DNA from: Edolisoma coerulescens
Lineage: Eukaryota; Chordata; Aves; Passeriformes; Campephagidae
Assembly (NCBI GenBank): GCA_013397115.1
Contig: VWZW01005506.1
Coordinates: 186,001-250,000, forward strand
Length of the DNA stretch: 64,000 bases
Reading direction: 5' to 3'
Below the pieces are notes generated by a model. It was given only the letters and a program-made list of their open reading frames with translations, was not told where the DNA came from and did no database searches. A program made the translations under genes and the position numbers. The stretch's first letter is position 1, and every line of letters begins with the position of its first letter. Shown piece after piece: positions 12,301-21,500 of this stretch.

Positions 12301-15300
12301 CATCTCCAGTGAGGGAGACTCCACAACCTCTCTGGGCAATCTGTTCCAGTGCTCAGTCACCTGCACAGCAAAGAAGTTCTTTCCTCATGCTCAGGTGGAA
12401 CTTCCTGTGCATCAGTTTCTGCCCATTGCCTCATGTCTTACTGCTCAGCACCACCAAGAAGAGCCTGGATCCATCCTCTGGACACTTCCCCTTCAGATAT
12501 TTGTGAGATCCCCCTCAGTTGTCTCTTAAGCCTGAACAGGCCCAGTTCTGTCAGCCTTTCCTTGTAAGAGATGATCCAGTCCCTTAATCATTTTTGTCAC
12601 CCTCCTCTGGACACACTCCAGGAGCTCCATGTCTCCTGTGCCCTGAGGAGCCCAGACTGGACACAGCACTCCAGATACACCTCCTTAAGGCTGAGTAGAG
12701 GGGCAGGATCAACTCCCTCAACCTGCTGCCAAAGCCCTTCCTACACAGATGGCATTACTGGTCACCAGACCACACTGGTGGCTCAGGGTCAGCTTTTTGT
12801 CCACCAGGACGAGTTCTGCAAGAACTTGTGTCTTGTCTCCTTGGCTCTTTGCAGAGCCCCCCTACATTTATGAGTACTGGCATCAGGGAAATAGGAGCTG
12901 TGCTAATCTCACGGACCATCTTACACCTGGATATCTAATTTGGATCATGTTATTCTTTTCAGGACACTGTGGTTGCTCTCCAAGCTTTAGCCCAGTACGG
13001 ATATCTCACCTTCTCCAAAAATAGTCTTAATACAGTCGAAGTCCACTTCATGGAGTCCCCCAGTAAGATTTTCCAGGTGAATGACAAGAACCGCTTCTTA
13101 CTGCAGCAGACTTCCTTACCCAGTATTCCAGGGAGTTACGGTGTGGAGGTGAATGGCACTGGCTGTGTCTATCTGCAGGTAAGCAAGCTGGGAACTCAGC
13201 ACCACGCTCTGAGAACTGACAAGAGGGCTCTCCATGCTTTATTCCTCTGTACATGTCATGCCAGAGGCATAAAACCCTTAAGTCTGTGACCATCTCACAC
13301 TTTCTGTCTCTTTCAGACCACCCTGAGATACAACATCCATTTGCCAAAAAAAATTGCAGGATTTTCTCTGTCCATAAGGATGGCAAATGTGTCTTGCACA
13401 GGCAACTATCCGCCAAAGTTTGACCTTGTCCTCTCTGCCAGGTAACTTCCTTTCACTGACCTACCCCCTTGCATTCGCAGTTTGGTAAAGCATCTGAGAA
13501 GGGATCTAACTACAGGCAGTTAACTGCTGCTCTGCAGCTGTAGGAAGAAAAACAGGATTATTGAGAGCTAAAAATGTCATTCACTGGTCTCCTTTGCAGA
13601 CCAGACTAACTGAACTTTTCTCATTTTAGTTACACAGGAAACCGCAACATCTCCAACATGGCTATTATTGATGTGAAAATGCTCTCAGGTTTTGTTCCTG
13701 AAGAATCTTCTCTGAAAAAGGTAAAAAATGGGACCAACGTGAATGATAAAGCCTAAAAACATAGGAAGTTGATAAAAATAGTCTCTGATTAGTAAAATTG
13801 AGCCCATGGGAGTACTGCGAAGTCCCTGGACATAGCCTTCTCTCACATACTCTGTGTTTAAATTTGTAGCTGTTTATGTGTTGAAGACAAATCTGTTAGG
13901 AGTTGCCAAATCCAGTAGCCCAAGAGAGCTAAGAATTCATATCCCCAGGTCCAATCAACAGCAAGGTTCAGTATGTACTCCCAATAAGCAGACATGCACA
14001 CTACACATATATATCCTTATATATGTAGTATACATGCTGGCCACACAGATCAGCAGACATAAAGACAGCGCTTCCACAAACACAGATAGCACAAATGGCC
14101 TTATCCAGTTCCCTTTTCTGCCTGATCAGATTAAAATCTCATTTGTGGAAAAGATAAATAGATAAATACATAAATATACACATGCACATGTATACATGCA
14201 AGTACACAATGTGGGTCCTAACGGTAGCTGGCCTCAGGCTCTCAGTCTGCCCAGTAGCTGCCCCTGGACCCTTGTTCTGTTGAGTTGCTGGCATCTGGAC
14301 ATGTGCCTGCTCAACGCCTGAGCCCCACTTCAGTGCCTGGAACTGAGGTCCCCATCACCCACATGTATGCATGGTGGGACCTCTCTAAGCCGTCTTAGAC
14401 ATGCAGCAGATGGGCTGGGATCCCCTGGTCTCACAGTGATGTCACACAGACACATACACAGACATAGGCAAATGAGTCTCCACCAGCTGCTCCAGACCAA
14501 TAGCCTGACCAGTGTCCACTTCCAAGACCATGTGGTTACTCCAGAAATAGGCTCGGACACCCTGGTCTCTTCGTTAGCTGTCTTGGATCCTCTGGTGTCT
14601 TCAATATTAGGGTCAGGTTTATGCCTGATTCAGTAGCTGGCTGCTAGTCCAGTTTATCACTGGCAACCACACACTGGCAGACATACCCCACACAAGAACC
14701 CTGAAGTCTGGTGATGTCACAGGATGCTGGCACTCCAGGCACACGGTCTCTGTAATTTCTGAACCTCTCTTCAGTGACTGGCACTCCCTACACACATGTT
14801 CACACAGAATAGAAAGCCTTTCACCCTGGAAAATTGTCAGGAACAGAGATTAATAAGAAGGCAGGAAAGGCTGCGGTGACCAGGTGCAGGGCAGACAAGT
14901 GTGCTGATCACCAACCTGTTAATGTGCAACTGGCTTCTTTTATCTCATTTTCCACCCTTTTTCCTTCCAACTGGATTTTATCCCTCTCTTTGTTACTTCT
15001 GGTTCTTCCCCTAAACACCCTGTAATAACTCCTTCTTGAGTCCCAGCATCCCATACTCAGCCCTGTGGTCTGTAGGCAGCATTCTCCTTCAGTCTGCAAG
15101 GTGATCCAGAGGTGTTCTGCTGTTGACTCACCTGGTGGGTCTCACTCGCTGACAGTGGGCTGGTCAGTGTCCTGTGGCAGCCCCAAGGGAACCAGGTCAG
15201 AGTGCTCCAGTGGCTCTGCTCAGGTTACTGGGGTTTCCCTGTGGTCCTTAGTGTTTGTGTGTGTGAGTCTGTAGTCACACAGCCTAACAGAATCTATGTG

Positions 15301-17886
15301 AGAAATACTTCTGCCACAGTTAAACTGCTTTAATTGGCATTTTGCATTATTATCCCTTTGACAAGGGTTATTTCTTCCTCTACAGTACAGTTTAACAAAC
15401 AAACAAAACAAAACAAAAAAAAAAAGGAGATTATTGATTGTCCTCCTTTACTATCCAGAAATTTTGTTATGATGATGACAGTGCTGCGGACAGCACTGAT
15501 AAGCACCTCATTTCAGTTCCTAATGCAATTTAGGTTCACAATAGATGAGTTAGCTTCAAGCCATGAGCTGGAATTTTCAAGTAGATAAGAAGAAGAATGA
15601 AATTCTTTGTAGAGTCTGGTCATACCTTTGTGTATTTATAATCATTCAGCACTCAAGCCTGAGCTTGTTTTTTGGCTAGAACTGTATGAAATTAATAAAT
15701 TCTCTCTGGAAGACTTTCTATTGAGATGCTATTCTGTTTGGCATCCTACTCCTCTTCATGTACACCTGGGGAAAAAACATAGCTGTTTTTTAAAGTTTGG
15801 ATTATTTTAGGTTTGTATGTTTTGATAGTAAAAAAATTTTGTTCACATTATTTTCTAAATGTTTTTAAACTTTTATTTAAAACATACAGTGGAGTAACAA
15901 GTGAGTCAGCTTGAGCTGCAGAAGTTAATTGTAAATTCTCTTTGAAATGAGAGCATTCTTAGGTTGATGATAAAAGTCACAAGTATCAAAGCTGACTGGC
16001 AAAACTGTTTGCCGCTGTGACTGGTCTGCATGCATCAGGTTATAAAAACACTCAACTTGCATTTCTTTTTTTGGCGACTAGATGGCGGGGTGGCATAAAA
16101 GGAGCGCGGCAGCTGCTTTAAGTGCATTTTGTTGTGGAATCTGTAAGTCGCCTTGGCAAGTCTCCCGTGCTAACATTGCTGTATTTTGCCTTATTTAAAG
16201 CTCCGGTACGAGAATTCTGTTGTGGATCGTGTAGACATCAAGAACAACCACATACTCTTCTACCTTCAGAAGGTAAGTTTGGGAGATTCCTTTCACTTTT
16301 ATTAAACTGGAAGTTTAAAACAGGCTCCCAGATAAAAGAAAAATCTTATTAATGGCATATTAACAATACACGTGCCTTAAAGATATAGAGGTACTTCACT
16401 CAATCCAACATCAAATATATCTATATATGTAGTCTTCTCACCCCGGAGGAAGCTTGAGAAGCAGAGGAAGATGAGCAAGGAGAAAAGTGTGGGACATTTG
16501 GCTGCAGGAGTATGGAATGAGGATCAGAATCACAGGGGAGAATGGGGATGTTGAAATCAAAGTAATTAAAGAGAGAAAAGTATGGAGGAGATTCTTAGGG
16601 GTACTGAAGGTGATTTTAGCTGGGAAAAGGCAAGGAAAGAAACTAACAGCAATTTTCAATTACAGGGTGAATGCTGATGTGCTGAAAACCACACTAACAG
16701 GGAATTAGGTTGGGGTAATTGGCAATGGAAATAGGAAGAGGGAGAAGGAAAAGAGCACAAAATTTTAGCAATAAAACATATTTAGCAACAGCTTTTAAAC
16801 AATTATTTGGTTTGACATCAAGTTTACAAACTGGAGGGAACTGTAGAATAGCACATTTTCACACAGTCTGATTCAGAAATTAATCTGTTCAACCTTAGCC
16901 TCGGGGATAGTTATGAAAAGTTCTGATGCATTTTCTTGTCATGCCATTTCCAGGTGTCCCAGAAGGAAATCAGCTTCTCCTTCGGTGTGGAGCAAAGCCT
17001 GCCTGTCTCAGACATCAAACCAGTGCCTGTGCATATATATGATTACTATGAAACAGGTAGGTGACCCCAGCAGGCCTCAATAAAACCTGTGAAATCAAAG
17101 CAGAGACAAGGGGAGACCCACTTAGCAATTCTGCTGGTTTTGATTACTAGACCTCAAAGGTTTTGCGGAGCATAGGCAGTTCCTGTCCTCCAGTGTTTAC
17201 ATTTCTTGCTTCATTTCAACATGAAGCAGATAAGAAAGTGATACATGAGGAGTTTCTTTCTTACAAAACACATACAAAGAGAAGTGTGGTTCAACTTCCT
17301 TTCCACAGTTTGGACATGATGGTTAAAAACAGTAACTCAAAGGCAGCAGTGTTCCTGACTTCCCTGAACTGTGTTATCTAATTTTTTTACTTAATATTGC
17401 CATAGTAGGCTGCAGCAAAAAGACCTTCCTTAGTGGAATTTAAATACTTAAGTAGGAATGACAGTCCCACTTAACAAAAGAGGAGTTTAAGTAACTAAAA
17501 CTAGAAAATAAGATGCCTGACCACCTTTCTTGAACATCCTAGCAGTTTAGCAGCAGCAGCAGTCAGAGAATTGACCCTGGAGTGCGTTTTCTGCCACCTG
17601 ATCCACATCTTGCATGGTGACAGCAATGATGTGTCCTGACAAACATGGTCAGAGGCGTGCACTGGTCTCTGACTATGCACCCTTGCAACTGGGTGCCTTG
17701 ACAACTGGGAGTCTACCACAAAATTTATCAAATGTCTTCTGTTTTGTCACGTGTTAATGACAGGTGCAGATAGACAGGGGTCAGAATGATTTCTCACTCT
17801 CATACAAATGTCTTCTTCCTTTTTTATTTCCAGATGAATACGCCCTTTCAGAGTACAACACACCCTGCTCCCCACCTTCCAAATGA
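231..17886 (+). CDS. Alpha-2-macroglobulin/ovostatin-like protease inhibitor, 3' part (exons 15-35 coding)
   Basis: This is a secreted protease trap of the A2M family, truncated at its 5' end by the window edge. Twenty-one coding exons (listed separately) splice to 2,679 nt, 892 codons plus TGA, with no internal stop. They cover the end of the macroglobulin ring, the bait segment, the CUB domain, the thioester domain (PYGCGEQNM; Cys codon at 7386, Gln at 7395) and the receptor-binding domain ending in IYDYYET and a short Cys-containing tail. Exon order, phases and lengths parallel the OVST gene 27 kb downstream, so this is a tandem duplicate; ovostatin-like or A2M-like 1 are the likely names, but I cannot choose. 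Oddities are a likely GC donor after exon 15, loss of a conserved Asp in that exon, a glycine run in the bait, and Glu at one receptor-binding lysine position. Membership of the family is certain; functionality is probable. Confidence 0.9.
974..1144 (+). CDS. Gene 1 exon 16
   Basis: Starts VYYQLGGGDLYGYY and ends DVYRIFR before gtatgt. It is 171 nt, the same as the OVST exon, and both ends are phase 0. It belongs to the macroglobulin 6 region that flanks the bait. Confidence 0.9.
1741..1861 (+). CDS. Gene 1 exon 17 (start of bait)
   Basis: Reads DMGLKVFTNSVLRKPVLC and then the bait, which begins after the Cys codon at 1792. The bait half here is acidic and aromatic (EDRSDTEDY, HYYN). The 121 nt length is 12 shorter than in OVST, and the exon ends in phase 1 at gtaaaa. 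Confidence 0.9.
2350..2535 (+). mobile_element. CR1 LINE 3' fragment
   Basis: Lies in gene 1 intron 17. It ends in the CR1 tail pattern (ttggactag, gggttgctcccaacct, then attctgtgattct). It is heavily diverged, so the left edge is approximate. Confidence 0.65.
2922..3012 (+). CDS. Gene 1 exon 18 (end of bait)
   Basis: Continues the bait with five consecutive glycines (2939-2953), then the conserved KFFPETWIWE that closes the bait. It is 91 nt against 97 in OVST and ends in phase 2 before gtaagt. Confidence 0.9.
3685..3913 (+). CDS. Gene 1 exon 19 (macroglobulin 7)
   Basis: Contains the family signatures YTIPDTITEWKASAFC, FQPFFVDLTLPYSVIRGE and NYLNKCVQ. It is 229 nt, identical in length and phase to OVST exon 19. 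Confidence 0.93.
4127..4253 (+). CDS. Gene 1 exon 20
   Basis: Reads ISAILAQSSDYEAE and then CANERKTYIWAVSPQKLG; the Cys and W-V-P pattern matches the A2M segment before the CUB domain. It is 127 nt, one codon longer than in OVST. Confidence 0.9.
5104..5225 (+). CDS. Gene 1 exon 21
   Basis: Reads EVKFVVTAEAKLNARG and ends FQTLLVE before gtatgg. The Cys found at this point in OVST (DDEACGD) is absent here; the segment reads ARGTGNSTSPEE, with a possible N-glycosylation site NST. Confidence 0.88.
5891..5942 (+). CDS. Gene 1 exon 22
   Basis: A 52-nt exon encoding PEGIKKELTQSSLVCAK, flanked by aatccaacag and gtaagg. Its length equals that of the OVST exon, with which PEGI, TQ.SLIC is shared. Confidence 0.9.
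5957..5988 (+). repeat. (ATTC)n microsatellite
   Basis: About seven units with one interruption, starting 15 nt after the donor of gene 1 exon 22. Confidence 0.9.
6265..6348 (+). CDS. Gene 1 exon 23 (CUB)
   Basis: An 84-nt exon reading DKKISEQVSLSLPRNLVQG and then SARAYFSVIG. The family hallmark LP.N.V.GSARA precedes the thioester domain. Confidence 0.92.
7327..7503 (+). CDS. Gene 1 exon 24 (thioester site)
   Basis: Encodes the start of the thioester domain, with MPYGCGEQNMALFTPNIY. Cys (7386-7388) and Gln (7395-7397) can form the internal thioester bond that captures attacking proteases covalently. It is 177 nt, as in OVST. A CR1 fragment begins about 40 nt beyond the donor. Confidence 0.95.
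7540..7702 (+). mobile_element. CR1 LINE 3' fragment
   Basis: Recognised by cacaggacgaagcctgacag, gtgtttggacaatgctgac, gtgggtcccttccaactcag and the terminal gattctgtgat. It lies just after the gene 1 thioester exon. Confidence 0.8.
7989..8070 (+). CDS. Gene 1 exon 25
   Basis: Reads GYQKQLSYKHRDGSYSSFG and then DREGSVW, a strongly conserved thioester-domain motif. It is 82 nt; the terminal Trp codon is split by the intron (phase 2). Confidence 0.94.
8283..8680 (+). mobile_element. CR1 LINE 3' fragment
   Basis: Recognised by ggtttgtttagcctgtagaa, ggacaagag and aggtcccttccaacctggtt. It lies in gene 1 intron 25 and is old and gapped. Confidence 0.75.
8963..9119 (+). CDS. Gene 1 exon 26
   Basis: Reads LTAFVYKSLEQAKRYIYIDD, followed by QTLIWLASKQ and HFNNALK. 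The first Asn of NNALK sits where complement C3 has its acyl-transfer His, as in A2M, which favours reaction with amines. It is 157 nt. Confidence 0.93.
9588..9662 (+). CDS. Gene 1 exon 27
   Basis: A 25-codon exon reading GGEESEYSLTAYVVASLLEA and then GHSAV; phase 0 at both ends. The counterpart in OVST is the same length. Confidence 0.92.
9663..10952 (+). other. Gene 1 intron 27 (no further feature seen)
   Basis: A 1.29-kb intron between two well-supported exons. I see no repeat, RNA gene or convincing extra exon; the reading frames here lack homology to the host gene. Confidence 0.6.
10953..11118 (+). CDS. Gene 1 exon 28
   Basis: Reads HPVVRSGMNCLETAFNRGV and then YNQALLAYVYGLAG, alpha-helical thioester-domain sequence. 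It is 166 nt and ends in phase 1 before gtaagt. Confidence 0.92.
11669..11889 (+). CDS. Gene 1 exon 29
   Basis: Reads GSVHWQRENK, then SAEIEMTSYVLLALLNRT and QQNPYGGFSSSQ. The 221-nt length and the SYVLLA and GGFSS.Q motifs match A2M. The following intron carries a long minus-strand CR1. Confidence 0.93.
12168..12830 (-). mobile_element. CR1 LINE 3' part, reversed
   Basis: Begins with the inverted CR1 tail (aatcacagaatccagaatgg, aggctggaagggaccac) and runs through gttcttgaccatctccagtg, gacacactccaggagctcc and gtccaccaggac. It fills most of gene 1 intron 29 and explains the long open frames there. Confidence 0.9.
12963..13178 (+). CDS. Gene 1 exon 30
   Basis: Reads DTVVALQALAQYGYLTFSK, then NRFLLQQTSLPSIPGSYGVE and GCVYLQ. 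It is 216 nt, phase 0 at both ends, and closes the thioester domain and second CUB segment. Confidence 0.93.
13317..13441 (+). CDS. Gene 1 exon 31 (receptor-binding domain)
   Basis: Reads TTLRYNIHLPKKIAGFSLSI, ends KFDLVLSA and carries the NVSC glycosylation-type site. It is 125 nt and opens the C-terminal macroglobulin-8 fold. Confidence 0.92.
13630..13720 (+). CDS. Gene 1 exon 32 (receptor-binding helix)
   Basis: Reads YTGNRNISNMAIIDVKMLSG and then FVPEESSLKK. In human A2M two lysines four residues apart in this helix bind LRP1. Here the first position is Glu (13703-13705) and the second Lys is kept (13715-13717). Confidence 0.92.
14205..15290. repeat. Unclassified LTR-like or degenerate tandem repeat in gene 1 intron 32
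   Basis: This stretch differs from neighbouring AT-rich intron. It repeatedly returns to loose variants of tagctg...ctgga.ccctgg (for example near 14260, 14570 and 14630). Composition and texture suggest a decayed LTR, but I find no clear ends or target duplication. Confidence 0.3.
15394..15425 (+). repeat. (CAAA)n / A-rich tract
   Basis: A caaacaaacaaaacaaaac run followed by about 12 A residues; it may be the tail of an old retroposed element, but no body is recognisable. Confidence 0.7.
16201..16272 (+). CDS. Gene 1 exon 33
   Basis: Reads LRYENSVVDRVDIKNNHILF and then YLQK; acceptor ttatttaaag, donor gtaagt. It is 72 nt, one codon longer than in OVST, and is separated from exon 32 by the gene's longest intron in the window (2.5 kb). 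Confidence 0.9.
16954..17056 (+). CDS. Gene 1 exon 34
   Basis: Reads VSQKEISFSFGVEQSLPVSD and then PVPVHIYDYYET, the invariant C-terminal strand motif of the family. It is 103 nt, one codon shorter than in OVST, with donor gtaggt. Confidence 0.93.
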
Positions 17887-17908
17887 AATCAAATGTATGC
17901 CAGAAGAG
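17834..17908 (+). CDS. Gene 1 exon 35 (last coding exon)
   Basis: Reads DEYALSEYNTPCSPPSK and stops at TGA 17884-17886. The exon runs on 22 nt to a donor at 17909 (gaagag/gtaatg), so the stop lies close to the last junction and should escape nonsense-mediated decay. Confidence 0.88.
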
Positions 17909-18326
17909 GTAATGATTCAGAAAGTATCAGGTGAGCAATTGTAGAGCAAAAAGGATGAGAAACTTGGTTGTTTCTGGGAGCACAATGAAAAACATGTAGA
18001 ATAATGAGGAATAAGAAAATCCCATATTTCTGTAGATCAGAATGACCCATTCTAGCCCACACTTCAAAAAGAACTTTGGGTCAACGTGGATTAGAAACTG
18101 CAGATAAAGTGCTTTTCCTGACAAGGGAGATACTGTGCAATTGTTTACTCTGACCATCCATCTTGTTTTGAAACTTATGACGTATTCCAGTGGGAGATTT
18201 GTGTAAAGGTAAACACTTGAAATGTGTGCTCTTGGCCGTAGATTCCTCTTAAGAAATCCTGCTCTTAGAGACTAATGTGCTACTGCTTCTGTAGATTTTA
18301 CTTGTTTTGGTCTTTCCATTACCCAG

Positions 18327-18525
18327 GAGGAAAACCCTGAAGAAATTACTTTGATCCTCACCTTTTTCAGCAATTGAGCTGAATCATTTACAGATGGCAG
18401 AATTCTTGTCACAGGAAGACAACTTTTTTTGCAGATTTTGCCTCTATTTAGAAAGAAATATTTACTTCAGATTAGCATCTCGTATTTTACTGCTGTTTGT
18501 AATAAAACATTCTGATTGGCGATGG
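18327..18525 (+). other. Gene 1 non-coding 3' UTR exon 36
   Basis: A pyrimidine-rich acceptor ending acccag at 18326 and an AATAAA at 18501 bound this exon. OVST has the same arrangement (non-coding last exon), which supports it. The 3' end is an estimate, about 20 nt past the signal. Confidence 0.5.
18501..18506 (+). terminator. Polyadenylation signal of gene 1
   Basis: AATAAA, about 615 nt of genomic distance beyond the TGA and inside the proposed terminal exon. It is the first canonical hexamer after the stop. Confidence 0.6.
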
Positions 18526-21500
18526 TGTTTGTCCCAGTCTCCACTCCTTGGTCTATCTAGAACTGGGTGATGCAAGGTATTTTATAACCTAAAACATTCA
18601 AACCTTGGGCAGGTCAATCAATGACTTCCTGACATCAGTGACATCTTGTGGCACAGCCATGATGGGGGCCCTGACCCCATGTGATGGAAGCTTTCCATCC
18701 AAAGACCAATGCTGGGAAAAATTAGAGAATTGCAATACAGAAACTTGGAAAAGGGGTTAGGGAGGAATGGTGGGAGCTCCAATGGAGCCCTTGGAGGGAG
18801 AAAAATAAAATGATTTGGAGGGAGTGAAAAATAAAGAGAGCCACGAGGAGCTTATGATGACAGAAACTAACCAGCAGAAGGGTGTTCAGCTTGAGAGTGG
18901 CACTGGGGCCCAGGCAAAAAAAGCAGACTTCAGCAATTCAGCAACACCAGGACCTACGAAACCTCGGGAAGCAGCTAGACAGTTGCTCTAAACAGATGAG
19001 GAATTGGACATAGGAACCTCAGGCTCTTTGTGGATTTAGATTCTGGCTGATGTGAGCTAAGTGCCTTAACATCCTTTAGAACTTGGCCCCATGCACTGAT
19101 TCTCTCAGCTTTCTGGCACGTGAAAGCATCAGGCACAGAGCAGCTTTTCATGTGGTAGCACTGTGCATGCAGGTGAGCCTGAAGGGGCACTTTGATGCGT
19201 AAAACAACATTTATGAGCACATGTGCCACCTGTATTTCTGGTTATTCTCCTTAGGATGGACAGAAATATGGGAATGGAGTTCTGGGCTGCTTTTTTTTTT
19301 TTTTTAATTGCTTTTAAGCTTGGTTTACCAACAAACAAGAGTAGTTTCTTCCCTGCTGATTCTGGTAGAATTTCTACCTTGTGAAAAAAAAAAAAAAAAG
19401 ACATTTTGAGAAAAAAGATCTTGTGAGGTGAGTGGTTTTCAACTCTTTCAATTCTGCTTGAAACACAGAGTTTCTACCCCCAGCATTTCTCTTCCCATCA
19501 GAAGCAACCTCTGGCCACAACCCTTGACCCAAAAAGTCACAGTGAAAGCAATGTTTTCATGTTTGCATGAGACCTGTGGTGACTTTTGCTGCAGACAGAC
19601 ACATGCTGAGAAATAAGTTATGACTCTGAAGATGTTAAGGGGACAAGTTGCTTTTCACTGACCCCAAAGTCCCCCTTGCTCTCCCATCCCTGTCAGCAAA
19701 AAAAGATTGTGTGAGCTTCAAGAGGGGTCAGTCAGGCTACTTCAATCCACCTTCCTCAGCTGTGTAAACTCAGCCTGCTGCTAAACAAAAGCCTTTGTTT
19801 AATGCCATTCCAGTGAATGGCCAACTGCAAGCCTGGTCAGATGGAAACTGATATGAAATGCAGATTCTTTCAAAAGCACAGCATTTAAATTTTACTACAA
19901 ATTTCCAAAACGCTAGGCTGAGAGGGAGTGGATGGAACAATGCCAGCAGTACCTTGCAAAATCTGCATTTTACAGCCTTCTTTTACCTCTTTAACTCTTT
20001 TGACTGCTGTGCAACTAGTGAACAATTTTTTTTTCTCATGGAACTTGCATCATGTGAACCTGCTGCTTCACAAACTCAGTTTGCTTAACCTCAACACAAG
20101 TCAGATGAAAAGATGTAACAACTGAAAGGACCTTCAGCTACTGAGCTTGTAGGACCATGTGAATCAATCAGAAAATGGTAAGGGCTGTATCCCATCTCCA
20201 AAAATGCCAAATACAATACATTTACACTCACTTTCCTTACTCTGATTGCTATAGTTAGAAAGATGCTCTAGAGCTCTAAAATTATCATGAATCAATCTTC
20301 CCTTTTACTTTCAGTGTGCAAAAAGATCGTCTACCTCCTTACACTTCTTCCAGCAGTTCCTATGGGACCCATCTGCTGTAGTCCGTGGGAATGTGCCAGG
20401 ACAGGCTCTGGGGGTTTTTTAGAGAGGTGTAAACTGCCAGGACTCTGCCACTGTTTTGTGTAACAGCAAAGCACTTGTGCTACAAGCAGCTATGAGTGAC
20501 ACTAGACATGGATGTGATGCTCCAGTCACTCCCTCATTTCCACAGGGTGCTCTCCAGCAGACAGTTTTGCCTAGTGCTGGTCATTTATGGGTCAATAACA
20601 ATAAAAACCACCTAGTTCTTCAAAAGAGGACAATCAGGACTTTCTCTGACTCCTTGTTTGCCTGAGGCCTGCTTGTTTGCCCTGAGACAACTTGGAAACT
20701 TCAACTGTTTAGGAAGATAATAAAAGGTAATAAAGACTGACAAGTCTTCATCAAGGACACATCCTCAAGCTTGTTCTGTACAGTGCTCAGCAGTTCAGTA
20801 TATAGCTGCAGAATATATTTTCACTGGAGACAAAGCAGAAATAGCCTTTATGTGAGGGGAATGAATGAAAAAAACTTTTCAGGCATAAGGTCAGGGGTTG
20901 AAGGCACAAACAGGCTCTCCCTGGGGGGCATCCTTAAAGTAGTGCAATTAATATATCGGGTAACACAAGAGTATTGTTTTGCTGCCAAGTAGATAATAAT
21001 AACAGATAAAGGGAGAGAAAGCTTCAGGCTCTGAATAGCATTTGCATGCTTTCCATAATGTGTCTGGAACAAGTTCCATTTCTGGTATGTCGGAGTGGAA
21101 AGAAAAAGCCTTTGCAACAACAAAAAATGGATTTAGAAGCTAGATGTTGGTCAATGGCAAAAAGATCAAAGTACTCACAAAGACTGAGCCTCCAACGTTT
21201 AGTGTTATCAGTCAGTTGTGAGAGACTCCAAACCCCAGACTCTCTTTCACATTCAAGTCCTAGAAATATCATGCCTACATTCAAGACAGACTTTAAATAA
21301 ATGAGACAGCCCCTGCTCTAAAAGATGTATGTCTTGCATTCATCTCCTATGAACTTTTGGTTCTGATAAGATCATTTTAAAGCCTTGAAGTGAGATCCAC
21401 ACTTCCTTTCTCAGAGCAGTTGGATTAGACATACAGCATTTCCCAAAAAATATGACCGAGAAATTTCCTTCGGCCCACAAAGCTGCATCCGAAGACACAC

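Noticed and set aside
12167..12873. Plus-strand frames of 65-120 codons in gene 1 intron 29
   Set aside because: The sequence is a reversed CR1 element, so these are antisense readings of a LINE.
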